DNA of 64,000 nucleotides from Leptotrichia wadei (GCF_007990445.1 NZ_AP019841.1:496001-560000), one strand, 5' to 3'; positions 34,743 to 44,600 are shown, counted from the stretch's first letter. Notes: generated by a model from the sequence alone, not told the origin. Numbers and translations: made by a program.

Positions 34743-35708
34743 ATGATTTTTTTGAAATCGCTGGGAAGTATTTTTCCCATCATTGTTATGATTGCAATTG
34801 GATATATTTTGAAAAAAAGACACTGGTTTCATCATACATTTAGTGAAAATGTGTCAAAACTTATAACAAATGTGGCCTTGCCTTGTTCAATATTTTATTC
34901 AGTTTTAAAATATTTAAATATGGATGCCCTGAAGGAAGTGTCAAACCGTTTAATTTTTACATTTGCTTCAGTGATTATTGGATATGTTGCAGCCTTTGTA
35001 GTTATAAAGATAGTGAAAATGCGAGATGGAAGACGTGGAGTATTTTATAATGCTGTAGTCAATGCAAATACGATATTTATTGGACTTCCTTTGAATATGG
35101 CTCTTTTTGGGGAAGCGGCTTCAAAGTATTATTTGATGTATTACATTACTAATACAGTGTCAATATGGACTTTGGGATATATGCTTTTGGCAAATGATCC
35201 AATGGATGCAGGAAGTGGAGATGGGAAAGGCGGATTTAACCTGAAAAAGTTATTGTCACCACCGCTTATTGCTTTTGTTATCGCATTCGTTGTGCTTCTT
35301 TCGGGAATAAAAGTTATGACGCCGATTGTGGAAACTACTAAGTATCTTGGAAGTATTGTGACACCGCTTGCTTTGCTGTATATTGGGATTGTATTGGCGG
35401 ATGCAGGGCTTCATAGTATTAGATTTGATTTGGATACAAATTTGGCTTTGCTTGGGAGATTTGTATTTTCTTCAATTGTCATGATTGTGCTTTTGAAAAT
35501 TGCAGGACATTATGTGCATTTGAATGACCTGGAAATAAAAACCTTTGTAATTCAGTCGGCAGCGCCAGTATTTGCAGCATTGCCTATTTTGGTAAATGAA
35601 ACTGACGGAGATATTGGATATTCTACAAATGTAGTAACTACAAGTACGATTTTATTTATATTAGTTGTACCAATTCTTATGAGTATACTTAATATAATTC
35701 ATATTTAA
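34743..35708 (+). CDS. AEC-family (auxin efflux carrier-like) transporter
   Basis: The 321-residue protein has about ten membrane segments in the arrangement of AEC transporters, with the conserved opening SIFPIIVMIAIGYILKKRHW and an NANTIFIGLPL motif near residue 115 in the first repeat. Bacterial members carry malate, malonate or other small acids. The substrate cannot be deduced. AAAGGAATT precedes the ATG and a hairpin terminator follows directly. Confidence 0.88.
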   Translation: MIFLKSLGSIFPIIVMIAIGYILKKRHWFHHTFSENVSKLITNVALPCSIFYSVLKYLNMDALKEVSNRLIFTFASVIIGYVAAFVVIKIVKMRDGRRGVFYNAVVNANTIFIGLPLNMALFGEAASKYYLMYYITNTVSIWTLGYMLLANDPMDAGSGDGKGGFNLKKLLSPPLIAFVIAFVVLLSGIKVMTPIVETTKYLGSIVTPLALLYIGIVLADAGLHSIRFDLDTNLALLGRFVFSSIVMIVLLKIAGHYVHLNDLEIKTFVIQSAAPVFAALPILVNETDGDIGYSTNVVTTSTILFILVVPILMSILNIIHI

Positions 35709-35719
35709 TTTAAAATTTA

Positions 35720-35747
35720 GAAAATCATTAATTTGATTTTCTTTTTT
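35720..35747 (+). terminator. Intrinsic terminator after the AEC gene
   Basis: GAAAATCA (35720-35727) pairs with TGATTTTC (35734-35741) and a run of six T follows. Confidence 0.75.
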
Positions 35748-35982
35748 AGTGATTAAAGTATTAATTAAACTCGATTTTATCGTTCATAATTATTAATCTT
35801 GAAATTAACAAAGAAATATGATAAACTTTTAATATATACTTGATACTTGAGATATGTTCAAATATTTAATATTTATATTTAAATTAGTTAGAATAAAAAA
35901 TAAAGTTTGAATAGAATAATTATAATCTTTGAGTTTAATTTAAAAAAATTTTAGTATAATAATTGCAGTTTTAGGAGGAAAA

Positions 35983-36546
35983 GTGAAAAAATTAATAGTA
36001 TTGCTTGCTTTATTAGTGTCAGGAATTTCATTTTCAAATACAAATGCAAGCAAAAGTAAAAGTTTATGTAAATGGATTAAGAATCCAAATATCTACGTAT
36101 CTAAAGAAATTGATTTGATAAATCATTCACAATTAAAGGGAGATATTTATTGTGATGTTGAAAATGATTATATGACATATTATGTTGGAATAGGAAATAT
36201 AGAAATTGGACTGCTTTATAATTTAAGAGAAAAAAAAGAATTGACTTATGAAAATATTTTTAATATATTGGCTGATTTTCAGTCTGATATTTTAAAATTG
36301 CTTCCAACAAATATACCAGAAAAGGATAAAAAAAACAAACCAAGATATTATACTTACAGACTATATGTTTATGATGCCAAGAGGGGAGATACCTATATGC
36401 TGTTTAAATATATTTATGATACAGCAAAGCCTGATGGAGATTGGAAAATTTATTATAACAATGAAATTTTTTCAAAAACAAGTGAAAATATGCAACGGGT
36501 TTTGAAAAATGCCGGTTATCTTCCAACAGAAGATATAGTGTATTAA
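35983..36546 (+). CDS. Secreted protein of unknown function, paralog A
   Basis: The start is GTG, supported by AGGAGGAAAA. A signal peptide (KKLIVLLALLVSGISFS) is followed by about 165 residues I do not recognise. It is clearly a paralog of the leftward gene at 45672-46229. Both have IYCDVE-N near residue 60, GLLYN or GLIYN near 90, LTYENI or LTYIEI, PRYYTYRLYVY or PEYYKYRMYIY near 130, and both end TEDIVY or TDDIVY. A conserved pair of Cys is likely disulfide-bonded outside the cytoplasm. The neighbour downstream starts 12 bases later. Confidence 0.75.
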   Translation: MKKLIVLLALLVSGISFSNTNASKSKSLCKWIKNPNIYVSKEIDLINHSQLKGDIYCDVENDYMTYYVGIGNIEIGLLYNLREKKELTYENIFNILADFQSDILKLLPTNIPEKDKKNKPRYYTYRLYVYDAKRGDTYMLFKYIYDTAKPDGDWKIYYNNEIFSKTSENMQRVLKNAGYLPTEDIVY

Positions 36547-36558
36547 TTAAGGGGATCT

Positions 36559-37434
36559 ATGAAATTAATTTTAGAAGAAAACATAAACTATAAGACCAAA
36601 ATAAATGATTTTGGCGTTGAACCTGTAAATAAGAGAATTATAACAACGGGAGAAAAATTAATATACTTTAACAAGGGAAAATTTGAAAAGGAAAGTGGAG
36701 GGAAAGTAAAAAATTGTGAAATTATAAAATATATAAAGGAAAAAAATCAATTATTTGTTTCCAGTATATTTTTTGTTTCTACTCCAAGCGGGAAAGTATA
36801 TAAATGTGATGGAAATAAAAAAAGAATAGTAGAACTTGTATTTGACATGGGAGATATAATTCAAGTTATGAATTTTATAACAAGCGGAAGGATTGTCTAT
36901 ATTAAAGATAATATTCTTTTTTCCTATGATGTCGATACAAGAGAATTAATTTTCACAAAACTTTCAAAATGTAGAAAAAATGGGAGTTATAAAATATTCA
37001 CAAGTGGAGAAAATGTTATAATAAAATTTAGGGAAGATCATAAGCAAATAAATACAATAAGTATTTTTGAAAACAGATTAAAAAAAATATTTGAAGTAAA
37101 AACAGAAAATAATCATGCCTATTCAAAAATAGTTGGACTCCAATACTTTGCAGGAACAGAAGATGGCGAGGTTGAAATATGGAATATTCTGGATCAGGAA
37201 CTTTATAATTCGATAAAAATTTCAGATAGAAAAATAACATACATTGAAGAGTTTGAAGGGAAATATTTTATCGGACTTGAAAATGGAGAATTAATAATTA
37301 CAGATGTAAAATTTAATATTTTAATGCAGGAAAAAATATTAAAGGAAAGAATTGTAAAAATTTGCGTGATTGAAAATGAGATTTATGTAATGGGATGCGA
37401 GAATAGAATAGTTAAGTATAGGATGGTTTTATAA
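36559..37434 (+). CDS. Predicted beta-propeller (WD40-like) protein
   Basis: A 291-residue protein without signal peptide, built of short repeating beta-strand segments such as KDNILFSYDVDTRELIF, GTEDGEVEIWNILDQEL and GLENGELIITDVK. The GxxDGxVxIWN pattern is WD40-like, and about six or seven blades are expected. Propellers are binding scaffolds, so no reaction is implied. It follows the secreted protein by 12 bases and a terminator follows at 37472. Function unknown. Confidence 0.65.
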   Translation: MKLILEENINYKTKINDFGVEPVNKRIITTGEKLIYFNKGKFEKESGGKVKNCEIIKYIKEKNQLFVSSIFFVSTPSGKVYKCDGNKKRIVELVFDMGDIIQVMNFITSGRIVYIKDNILFSYDVDTRELIFTKLSKCRKNGSYKIFTSGENVIIKFREDHKQINTISIFENRLKKIFEVKTENNHAYSKIVGLQYFAGTEDGEVEIWNILDQELYNSIKISDRKITYIEEFEGKYFIGLENGELIITDVKFNILMQEKILKERIVKICVIENEIYVMGCENRIVKYRMVL

Positions 37435-37471
37435 AGTTAATAGATATAAAAAATAAGTTGTCTTAAAATCT

Positions 37472-37507
37472 AAATTCACAGTTATTAATTTAGCTGTGAT
37501 TTTTTTT
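37472..37507 (+). terminator. Intrinsic terminator after the propeller gene
   Basis: TCACAG (37476-37481) pairs with CTGTGA (37494-37499), with A-rich bases before it and a run of eight T after. Confidence 0.75.
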
Positions 37508-37692
37508 AGTTGTAAGAGGAAAATCATTTTATAATTTTCATTGTAAAAATTGTGTATAAATGTTATAATTTGGCGGAAAAATATATTACAAATTGTAAGC
37601 AAAATATAGGGGAATATATGGATTTTTGACATTATAACTAATTTTCTTGTATCGTTGCAAAGGAAATTCATGAGAGAATAAGAGAGGAAGTG

Positions 37693-38586
37693 ATGAATGA
37701 GTTGGAAAGAAATAAAATTAAGCTGTATGGATTTAATAATTTAACGAAAACGTTAAGTTTTAATATTTATGATATTTGTTATGCCGAAACAGAAAGAGAG
37801 CAAAAGGATTATATTGCATATATTGATGAACAGTATAATTCAGAGAGGCTTACAAAAATACTTATTCGTGTGGCAGAAATGATAGGAGCGCAGGTTCTAA
37901 ACATTTCAAAGCAGGATTATGAGCCGCAAGGGGCATCTGTAAATGTTTTAATTGCAGAGGAAAGAATAAATCCTGAAAATATTGACAAGTCTTGTAATAG
38001 AGGAAAACCATTCTTTGAGGAAATTGGGAAAGATAGGGAAACTGAAAAAATTGAGAAAAATAAAAATAGTAAAGAAGAAGGAGAAAATGCAAGCCAGGAT
38101 ACAGATACAGTTCATGCTCATTTGGATAAAAGCCATATAACAGTGCATACTTTTCCAGAATACCATCCAGATAATTCAATTTCCACTTTTAGGGTAGATA
38201 TTGACATTGCAACTTGCGGAGAAATTTCACCATTAAATACGCTAAATTATCTAATAGACAGCTTTGATTCTGATATAATCACAATTGATTACAGAATACG
38301 AGGTTTTACAAGGGATATTTCAGGAAAGAAATTTTTTACAGATCATAATATAACTTCTATTCAGGATTATATTGAGCCTGAAAAGTTAAAAATTTACGAT
38401 GCAATTGATGTAAATGTTTATCAGTCAAACATTTTTCATACAAAAATGCTTATAAAGGAAATCGAATTGCAAAACTATCTTTTTAATCAGGATGTTTATG
38501 AAATTGCACCGAAAAAAAGACTGGAAATTACAGATAGACTTAGAAAGGAAATGATTGAAATTTATAGCGGAATGAATATTTATTAA
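37693..38586 (+). CDS. speD: S-adenosylmethionine decarboxylase proenzyme SpeD
   Basis: SpeD makes decarboxylated SAM, the aminopropyl donor for spermidine. It is the E. coli-type class and self-cleaves at a serine that becomes pyruvoyl; HLDKSHITVHTFPEYHP matches the E. coli cleavage site, with the serine at Ser147 (Ser112 in E. coli). The shift is due to a charged, low-complexity insertion at about residues 92-138 just ahead of the cleavage site. The ATG at 37693 has GAGAGG at proper spacing and is preferred over the GTG one codon earlier. It begins the polyamine cluster speD, speA, speE, speB. Confidence 0.92.
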   Translation: MNELERNKIKLYGFNNLTKTLSFNIYDICYAETEREQKDYIAYIDEQYNSERLTKILIRVAEMIGAQVLNISKQDYEPQGASVNVLIAEERINPENIDKSCNRGKPFFEEIGKDRETEKIEKNKNSKEEGENASQDTDTVHAHLDKSHITVHTFPEYHPDNSISTFRVDIDIATCGEISPLNTLNYLIDSFDSDIITIDYRIRGFTRDISGKKFFTDHNITSIQDYIEPEKLKIYDAIDVNVYQSNIFHTKMLIKEIELQNYLFNQDVYEIAPKKRLEITDRLRKEMIEIYSGMNIY

Positions 38587-38685
38587 AATTATTTTATACT
38601 TGAATCATGTATTCAAAAAATATATTTTTTATATTTGATCATTTTAAATAGTTTTAATAAAAAAAAATATGGAAGGAGTTGAAAA

Positions 38686-40149
38686 ATGGGCAAAAATATT
38701 GATAAAGACAGACAGAATAAGACTGTTCTTTTTGATGCATTGAAAAATCATCTTTCCAACAGGGTTGTGAGATTTGATGTGCCAGGACATAAAGGAGGAC
38801 GTGGAAATAAGGAATTTAGAGATTTTATTGGGCTGGAAGCGATGCAGATGGATGTTAATTCGATGAAGCCGCTGGATAATTTATGCCATCCGACTTCGGT
38901 TATTAAAGAGGCGCAGGAAATAGCGGCGGAGGCTTTTGGGGCGAAAGAGGCTTATTTTATGGTGAGCGGAACTACTGGAGCGGTACAGGCTATGATTATG
39001 GCGACTTGTAAGGCCGGGGATAAAATTATTATTCCGAGAAATGTTCATAGAAGCGCTATTAATGCGATGGTAATCTGTGGAGCAATTCCAGTTTATATTA
39101 ATCCTGGACTTAATAAAAAATTGGGAATATCGCTTGGAATGTCGATTAACGATGTAAAAAAGGCAATTAGTGCAAATCCTGATGCTAAGGCAATTTTGGT
39201 AAATAATCCAACTTATTATGGAATTTGCTCGGATTTAAAATCTATTGTGAAATTAGCGCATGAGAATAATATGCTTGTGCTGGTTGATGAAGCACACGGA
39301 GCACATTTTTCCTTTGATGAAAACTTGCCCATTTCAGGAATGGCGGCTGGTGCAGATATGGCAGCGATTAGTATGCATAAGACAGGTGGTTCTTTAACGC
39401 AAAGTTCAATTTTATTAAGTGGTGAGCGAATAAATGCCGATTATGTGCGGCAAGTTATAAATTTAACTCAAACTACAAGCGCTTCATATTTGCTTATGAC
39501 TTCGCTTGATGTAGCAAGAAAAAATTTGGCAATAAACGGAAGAGAACTTTTTGAAAAGACAGTTAGATTTGCAGAATATGCTAGAAGTGAAATTAATAAA
39601 CTGGGCGGATATTATGCCTATGGGAAGGAATTAATTGACGGAGATTCGGTTTATGACTTTGATACGACAAAATTGTCTGTATATACAAAGGATATAGGGC
39701 TAGCTGGAATTGAAGTATATGATATTCTGCGGGATGATTATGAAATTCAAATTGAATTTGGAGATTTGGGAAATATTTTGGCAATAATTTCAGCTGGAGA
39801 TAGAGGATTGGAAATAGAACGGCTAATTTCATCACTTGCCGAAATTAAGAGACTTTACTCAAAAGATTCAACGGGAATGTTCGATCATGAATATATAAAT
39901 CCTGATGTTGTGCTTCCGCCACAAAAAGCCTTTTACTCAGAAAAGGAAATGATTCCTATAAAAGACAGTGCTGGGAAAATAAGTGGTGAATTTGTTATGG
40001 CTTATCCGCCTGGTATACCGATTTTAGCGCCAGGAGAGAGAATTACGGAGGAAATTATAAATTATATTGAATATGCGAAGGAAAAGGGATGTTTGCTTAC
40101 GGGAACTGAAGATATGCATGTTGAAAAGATAAATGTTGTTTTGGAGTGA
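38686..40149 (+). CDS. speA: Fold-type I arginine (or lysine/ornithine) decarboxylase
   Basis: This 487-residue PLP enzyme belongs to the Orn/Lys/Arg decarboxylase family of the aspartate aminotransferase fold. The PLP lysine is Lys232 in SMHKTGGSLTQS, the phosphate-binding SGTTGAVQAM is near residue 95, and VDEAHGAH at 200-207 stacks and salt-bridges the cofactor. It is the short form, as in Bacillus SpeA. Family members vary in substrate. Arginine is the best guess because an agmatinase gene lies downstream; lysine or ornithine cannot be excluded. GGAAGGAG precedes the ATG. Confidence 0.9.
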   Translation: MGKNIDKDRQNKTVLFDALKNHLSNRVVRFDVPGHKGGRGNKEFRDFIGLEAMQMDVNSMKPLDNLCHPTSVIKEAQEIAAEAFGAKEAYFMVSGTTGAVQAMIMATCKAGDKIIIPRNVHRSAINAMVICGAIPVYINPGLNKKLGISLGMSINDVKKAISANPDAKAILVNNPTYYGICSDLKSIVKLAHENNMLVLVDEAHGAHFSFDENLPISGMAAGADMAAISMHKTGGSLTQSSILLSGERINADYVRQVINLTQTTSASYLLMTSLDVARKNLAINGRELFEKTVRFAEYARSEINKLGGYYAYGKELIDGDSVYDFDTTKLSVYTKDIGLAGIEVYDILRDDYEIQIEFGDLGNILAIISAGDRGLEIERLISSLAEIKRLYSKDSTGMFDHEYINPDVVLPPQKAFYSEKEMIPIKDSAGKISGEFVMAYPPGIPILAPGERITEEIINYIEYAKEKGCLLTGTEDMHVEKINVVLE

Positions 40150-40302
40150 GAATTCTAATTCTATTCTAATATTATTTCCTGTTAAACAGCAGGCTAATTA
40201 TGAATTAAGATCTTTTTTTATTAAATGATATAAAATAAAACTCCTGTTTTTAAATAGGGTTTAGTATTAAGATAGAGAAATTGATGAAAGAAGGAAATAA
40301 AA

Positions 40303-40833
40303 ATGGCTGATAGCAGATTTTTGAAATTTTTTAATTACATTTTACTAGTTGAAGGCAGTTATTCTAATGACAGAAATGATAAAGGCGGAGAAACAAAATA
40401 TGGAATTACTAAAGAGAAGGCTAGAGAATGTGGTTATAAGGGAAGTATGAAGGATTTTACGAAGGCAATGGCTGAAAAAATTTATGAGGAAAAATATTAT
40501 AAGGCAAAAAAATTAGATAAGATAAAAAATGATAAAATAGCGCTTAGTATATTTGATTTTTCAGTAAATGCTGGGAGATATGGAATTAAAAAGGCTCAGG
40601 AGGCTGTGAACAAGGTTTATGGTAAAAATGTAATTAGTGTAGATGGAGCAGTTGGGCCTATGACGTTAAAATATTTAAATGAAGTTAATCCAGCTAAATT
40701 TTTAACGGTTTATCATAATTTACAACGTGAATACTATAAGTCCCTTGCCAAAAGTAATCCAACTCAAAGTGATTTTTTAACTGGATGGCTAAATAGAGTT
40801 AAAACTAAGGAAAATTATTTGAAAAATGTTTAA
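40303..40833 (+). CDS. GH108-type N-acetylmuramidase
   Basis: The 176-residue protein matches glycoside hydrolase family 108 with its C-terminal peptidoglycan-binding helix set. The catalytic glutamate is in LLVEGSYSNDRNDKGGETKYGIT (Glu near residue 17), and the later part FSVNAGRYGIKKAQEAVNKVYG and VDGAVGPMTL is the usual binding domain. Family members occur as phage endolysins and secretion helpers. It has no signal peptide and no other phage genes near it. It stands between speA and speE on the same strand, an unexpected place. GAAAGAAGGAAA precedes the ATG. Confidence 0.88.
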   Translation: MADSRFLKFFNYILLVEGSYSNDRNDKGGETKYGITKEKARECGYKGSMKDFTKAMAEKIYEEKYYKAKKLDKIKNDKIALSIFDFSVNAGRYGIKKAQEAVNKVYGKNVISVDGAVGPMTLKYLNEVNPAKFLTVYHNLQREYYKSLAKSNPTQSDFLTGWLNRVKTKENYLKNV

Positions 40834-40898
40834 TTTAGTATAAAAAATAGAATAAAATTATAAAAAGTAGGTAATATAAATTGAAAGGAGTGTAGCAG

Positions 40899-41744
40899 AT
40901 GGAATTATGGTATACAGAAGAGCATACAAAAAATGTTCGGTTTTCTATAAAGGTTGATAAGCAGTTAGTCAGTGTGAAAAGTGATTTTCAGCGGATTGAT
41001 ATTTTTGAATCGCAGGAATTTGGGCGGTTTTTGACGCTGGATGGATTTATGATGCTGACAGAAAAGGATGAGTTTATTTACCATGAGATGATAACACATG
41101 TTCCGATGGCAGTAAATCCTAAAGCTAAGAAAATATTGGTAATTGGCGCTGGAGATGGCGGGACTGTCCGTGAACTTGTAAAATATGAACATATTGAGCG
41201 AATTGATATGGTGGAAATTGACAAGATGGTTGTTGATGTTTGCCGTAAATATTTGTCTAAGACAGCGAATAAGCTGGATGATGAAAGAGTTTGTATTTAT
41301 TACGAGGATGGATTGAAATTTGTACGTTCCAAGACAGATGAATATGATATTGTAATTGTGGATTCAACTGATCCGTTTGGGCCTGGAGAAGATTTGTTTA
41401 CGAGGGAATTTTATGGAAACTGCTTTAATGCGCTAAAAGATGACGGAATTCTTGTGAATCAGCACGAAAGTCCCTATTATGAGGCGGATGCTAAAGCAAC
41501 AGCAAGAGCAAATAAACAGTTAAGGGCAGTTTTTCCGTTTGCAACAGTTTATCAGCTGCATATACCGACATATCCATCAGGACATTGGCTATTTGGATTT
41601 GCTTCAAAAAAATATAATCCTGTAAAAGACTTGAAGGATGATGAATGGAATAAGTTTGGGATAAAAACTAGATATTATAATACGGAATTGCATAAAGGAG
41701 CGTTTGCGTTGCCAAATTATGTGAAAGAATTGATAAATGATTAG
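40899..41744 (+). CDS. speE: Spermidine synthase SpeE
   Basis: SpeE transfers the aminopropyl group from decarboxylated SAM to putrescine. At 281 residues it is the standard bacterial form. The nucleotide-binding VIGAGDGGTVREL is near residue 85, and the catalytic-loop Asp lies in VDSTDPFGPGEDLF near residue 155. The substrate-gating region YHEMITHVPM is near residue 62. GAAAGGAG precedes the ATG. It lies 84 bases ahead of the first exon of speB. Confidence 0.95.
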   Translation: MELWYTEEHTKNVRFSIKVDKQLVSVKSDFQRIDIFESQEFGRFLTLDGFMMLTEKDEFIYHEMITHVPMAVNPKAKKILVIGAGDGGTVRELVKYEHIERIDMVEIDKMVVDVCRKYLSKTANKLDDERVCIYYEDGLKFVRSKTDEYDIVIVDSTDPFGPGEDLFTREFYGNCFNALKDDGILVNQHESPYYEADAKATARANKQLRAVFPFATVYQLHIPTYPSGHWLFGFASKKYNPVKDLKDDEWNKFGIKTRYYNTELHKGAFALPNYVKELIND

Positions 41745-41827
41745 AATCAAAAAAGAAAAAAATATAAAAATTTAACGGGTCAAGATTTCTTGGCAAAAAG
41801 CAAAAAAAATAAGAAGGAGAATTGATT

Positions 41828-41856
41828 ATGAAAAGTAAGAATATACATACGTTTAT
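41828..41856 (+). CDS. speB: Agmatinase SpeB, 5' exon (split by IStron)
   Basis: The first 29 bases of the agmatinase gene code for MKSKNIHTF and two bases of the next codon, after a GAAGGAGA ribosome site. The exon ends GTTTAT, followed at once by the second IStron. Joining base 41856 to 43778 gives TTT ATA GGC TGC, that is Phe-Ile-Gly-Cys in frame, leading into EYKESKIVIFGAPFD. Without removal of the element translation would stop at the TAG a few codons into the intron. Confidence 0.85.
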
Positions 41857-42345
41857 TAAATAGTGCAAGAACACTCGCGACTTTAGTCATGAGATGAATT
41901 GCACGAAAATTTTAGTAAGCATATAGGGAAACTTGTATGTAGACACGGAGCAAAACCGTGCAACAAAGAAACTGAATTGCTGGGAACTCTTAAAGCTAGT
42001 ATGACCACAACATAATACCTAAGTGAGAATACGGTATAAGTGTGATGGTGGCGAAAGCAGAAAAAATATACTAGATGGTGCAAGGTTAAATCCTAAACAT
42101 TATAATAATAGACAATCAGCAGCTAAGCCTGAAAAGGAAAGTTCAACGACTATCCCTCGTGAGGGGAGTACAATACAAGCGATAGGTATTGGAAGTGGTT
42201 TCGCCTAAGGTGTTGAGATACACTATGGATAAGATATAGTCTGTGCTTGTTAGAGATAACAAGAAGTTCATAAGATATAAAATCTTTGAGAACTACATAA
42301 GTAGTAGCGCACTTATGTGAACGACACTTCCCACTGTTGTGGGGT
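41857..42345 (+). ncRNA. Group I intron ribozyme core, IStron copy 2
   Basis: The same elements as in copy 1 are found. Internal guide GTAAGC (41915-41920) pairs with exon GTTTAT (41851-41856). The R segment GTTCAACGACTATC and S segment AAGATATAGTCTG pair as P7. P8 is here GTGT/ACAC (42210-42223) with a TGAGAT loop, different in sequence from copy 1 yet still a hairpin. The 61-codon frame at 42023-42208 lies in the fold and is not a gene. Confidence 0.87.
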
Positions 42346-42453
42346 TTTAAAAACTTTAAAAATATTTAAAAATAAATAAAAAATATTACTTTTTAATAGA
42401 TAACATGTAGAATATATGGTATAATATCTCTGATAAAAAGGAGGTGATTATAT

Positions 42454-43698
42454 ATGTATTTAACATTAAAACAACAAGTAAAACATCTTAGTAAAAAAGA
42501 GTTTAGAAATTTAAAATATTTATCTCATATAGCCAAGAACTTAACTAATGAAGCTATATATAATATTAGACAATACTATTTTAATAAGAAAAAGTATTTA
42601 AGTTATAATGAAAACTATAAAATGCTTAAAAATAGTAAGAACTATAAGAAGTTAAATTCTAATATGGCTCAACAAATTCTAAAAGAAGTAGATGGAAGTT
42701 TCAAATCATTTTTTGGACTTTTAAAACTTGTTAAGAATGGTCAATATAATGGTAAAATAAAATTACCTAATTATCTTGCTAAAGATGGATTTACAACTCT
42801 TGTTATAGGATTTGTTAGATTAAAAGATGGTATGCTGATAGTTCCTTATTCAAATTTGTTTAAGAAAACTCATCAGGAAGTTAAAATTAAGCTACCACCA
42901 GTATTAAAAGACAAGAAAATAAAAGAGATTAGAATAATACCAAAACAACATTCTAGGTACTTTGAAGTTCAATATACATATGAAGTAGAAGAAGTTCAAA
43001 GGGAATTAAATAAAGAAAATGCACTAGGAATTGATTTAGGTATAGACAATCTTTGTACTTGTGTTACAAATGCTGGAGCTTCATTCATAATAGATGGTAG
43101 AAAATTAAAATCAATAAATCAATACTATAATAAGATAAATGCAAAATTGCAAAGCATTAAAGATAAGCAAAAGACCTCCCGAACAACATTAAGGCAAAAG
43201 AGAATAACTAGAAAGAGAAATAATCGTATAAATGATTATCTTTCAAAAGCAGCAAGAATAATTGTAAATTATTGTCTTAATAATGATATAGGAAAAATAG
43301 TTCTGGGATATAATGAGGATTTTCAAAGAAATTCAAATATAGGAAGTATAAATAATCAAAATTTTGTGAATATACCATATGGAAAATTAAGAGATAAATT
43401 AATATATCTATGTAAACTATATGGAATAGAATTAAAGCTACAAGAAGAGAGTTATACATCAAAAGCAAGTTTCTTTGATGGAGATGAAATCCAGATATAT
43501 GATAAAGAAAATCCGCAAGAATATATATTCAGTGGAAAAAGAATAAAAAGAGGGCTATATCAAACAAGAAAAGGCTATCAATTAAATGCAGATTGTAACG
43601 GAGCATTAAATATATTAAGAAAAAGTAAAGTTGTGGATTTAAGTATCCTATACAATAGAGGTGAGCTGAACACACCTAAAAGAATAAGGGTAGTGTAA
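42454..43698 (+). CDS. tnpB: TnpB RNA-guided nuclease, IStron copy 2
   Basis: This 414-residue protein is almost the same as the first Tnp[24 protein letters not shown] and [11 protein letters not shown] carry the three acidic RuvC residues. It lacks the four-cysteine finger. Replacements such as QYYFNKKKY for QHYFQNKKY are scattered, which indicates selection on protein or recent divergence. It has the same AAGGAGGTGA start site and extended -10 promoter. The omega RNA read from its own element end would carry a guide from the agmatinase exon. Confidence 0.93.
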   Translation: MYLTLKQQVKHLSKKEFRNLKYLSHIAKNLTNEAIYNIRQYYFNKKKYLSYNENYKMLKNSKNYKKLNSNMAQQILKEVDGSFKSFFGLLKLVKNGQYNGKIKLPNYLAKDGFTTLVIGFVRLKDGMLIVPYSNLFKKTHQEVKIKLPPVLKDKKIKEIRIIPKQHSRYFEVQYTYEVEEVQRELNKENALGIDLGIDNLCTCVTNAGASFIIDGRKLKSINQYYNKINAKLQSIKDKQKTSRTTLRQKRITRKRNNRINDYLSKAARIIVNYCLNNDIGKIVLGYNEDFQRNSNIGSINNQNFVNIPYGKLRDKLIYLCKLYGIELKLQEESYTSKASFFDGDEIQIYDKENPQEYIFSGKRIKRGLYQTRKGYQLNADCNGALNILRKSKVVDLSILYNRGELNTPKRIRVV

Positions 43699-43777
43699 AG
43701 CTATCAAACTTCTTAGAAAATTTTTAAATATTTTTAAAGATTTTAGAACCCTGCGACTTTAGTCATGGGAGGTTCAG
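43645..43777 (+). ncRNA. Predicted omega RNA scaffold / right end, IStron copy 2
   Basis: It repeats the copy 1 layout: ATCAAACTTCTTAGAAAA, an A/T-rich linker, the hairpin CCCTGCGAC-TTTA-GTCATGGG and the end AGGTTCAG. The guide would begin at 43778 (AGGCTGCGATAATGAG) within speB. The 5' limit is approximate. Confidence 0.65.
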
Positions 43778-44600
43778 AGGCTGCGATAATGAGTATAAGG
43801 AGAGTAAAATAGTTATTTTTGGAGCACCGTTTGACAGCACAACTTCATTTAGGCCAGGGACTAGGTTTGCTTCGGCGGTTATGAGAAATGAGAGTTTTGG
43901 GATAGAAACTTATAGTCCTTATCAGGATAAGGATTTGGAAGATATAAATGTTTTTGATGGGGGAGATTTGGAGCTTTCGTTTGGAAATTCGGAAAGTACG
44001 CTACATGATATTCAAGATGAAACGGCAAAAATTTTGAAGGATGGGAAAATTCCGTTTATGATTGGTGGAGAACATTCAGTAACATTGGGCTCTGTGAAGG
44101 CAGTTGCTGAGAAATATCCAGATTTGCATATTATACAGTTTGATGCGCATACTGACTTGCGAGATGAATATTTAGGGCAGTATTATTCGCATGCTTCTGT
44201 AATTAGAAGATGCTGGGATATTGTTGGAGATGGTAAGATTTTTCAATTTGGAATAAGAAGTGGAGAAAGAGATGAATGGAAGTTTGCAAAGGAACATCTT
44301 CACACGACAAAATTTAATTTTGACGGACTTGATGAAGTTGTGGAAAAATTGAAAGGGAAACCAGTATACTTTACATTGGATCTAGATGTGCTTGATCCAT
44401 CTGAGTTTCCAGGAACTGGAACGCCTGAAGCGGGAGGAGTCACTTTTGTGGAACTTCATAAGGCAATAGAAAAAATTTCTCAGTTAAATATTGTTGGACT
44501 TGATATGAATGAATTGTCGCCTGTATATGATCAATCTGGGCAATCTACAGCATTAGCTTGTAAATTATTAAGGGAAATCTTGTTGTTTATTTATAAATAG
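43778..44600 (+). CDS. speB: Agmatinase SpeB, 3' exon
   Basis: This exon encodes nearly the whole enzyme, which hydrolyses agmatine to putrescine and urea with a binuclear manganese centre. Metal-binding signatures are GGEHSVTLG near residue 95, FDAHTDLRDEY near 124 and LDLDVLDPSEFPGTGTPEAGG near 200. Joined to the 5' exon it gives 283 residues, the normal length. Translation from the internal ATG at 43881 would drop the conserved GAPFDSTTSFRPGTRFA region and is unlikely to yield an active enzyme. Related formiminoglutamases share the fold; the speA-speE context favours agmatinase. Confidence 0.9.

Larger units (their letters stand above)
41857..43777 (+). mobile_element. IStron copy 2 (group I intron plus tnpB)
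   Basis: This 1921-bp element is inserted after TTTAT (41852-41856) in speB, in the sense orientation, with the same ends as copy 1 (TAAATAGTGC and GGTTCAG). It is nearly collinear with copy 1. Differences include a different P8 loop and a longer hairpin loop in the 3' part of the core (42270-42295). The G-to-A change in the GTCGTG arm occurs in both the left-end and the right-end hairpin. It carries its own tnpB and no tnpA. Two independent insertions at the same 6-base motif, both splice-compatible, argue for an active family. Confidence 0.9.

Noticed and set aside
40303-40833. Prophage at the muramidase gene
   Set aside because: No integrase, structural or regulatory phage genes lie beside it, and neighbours are polyamine genes.
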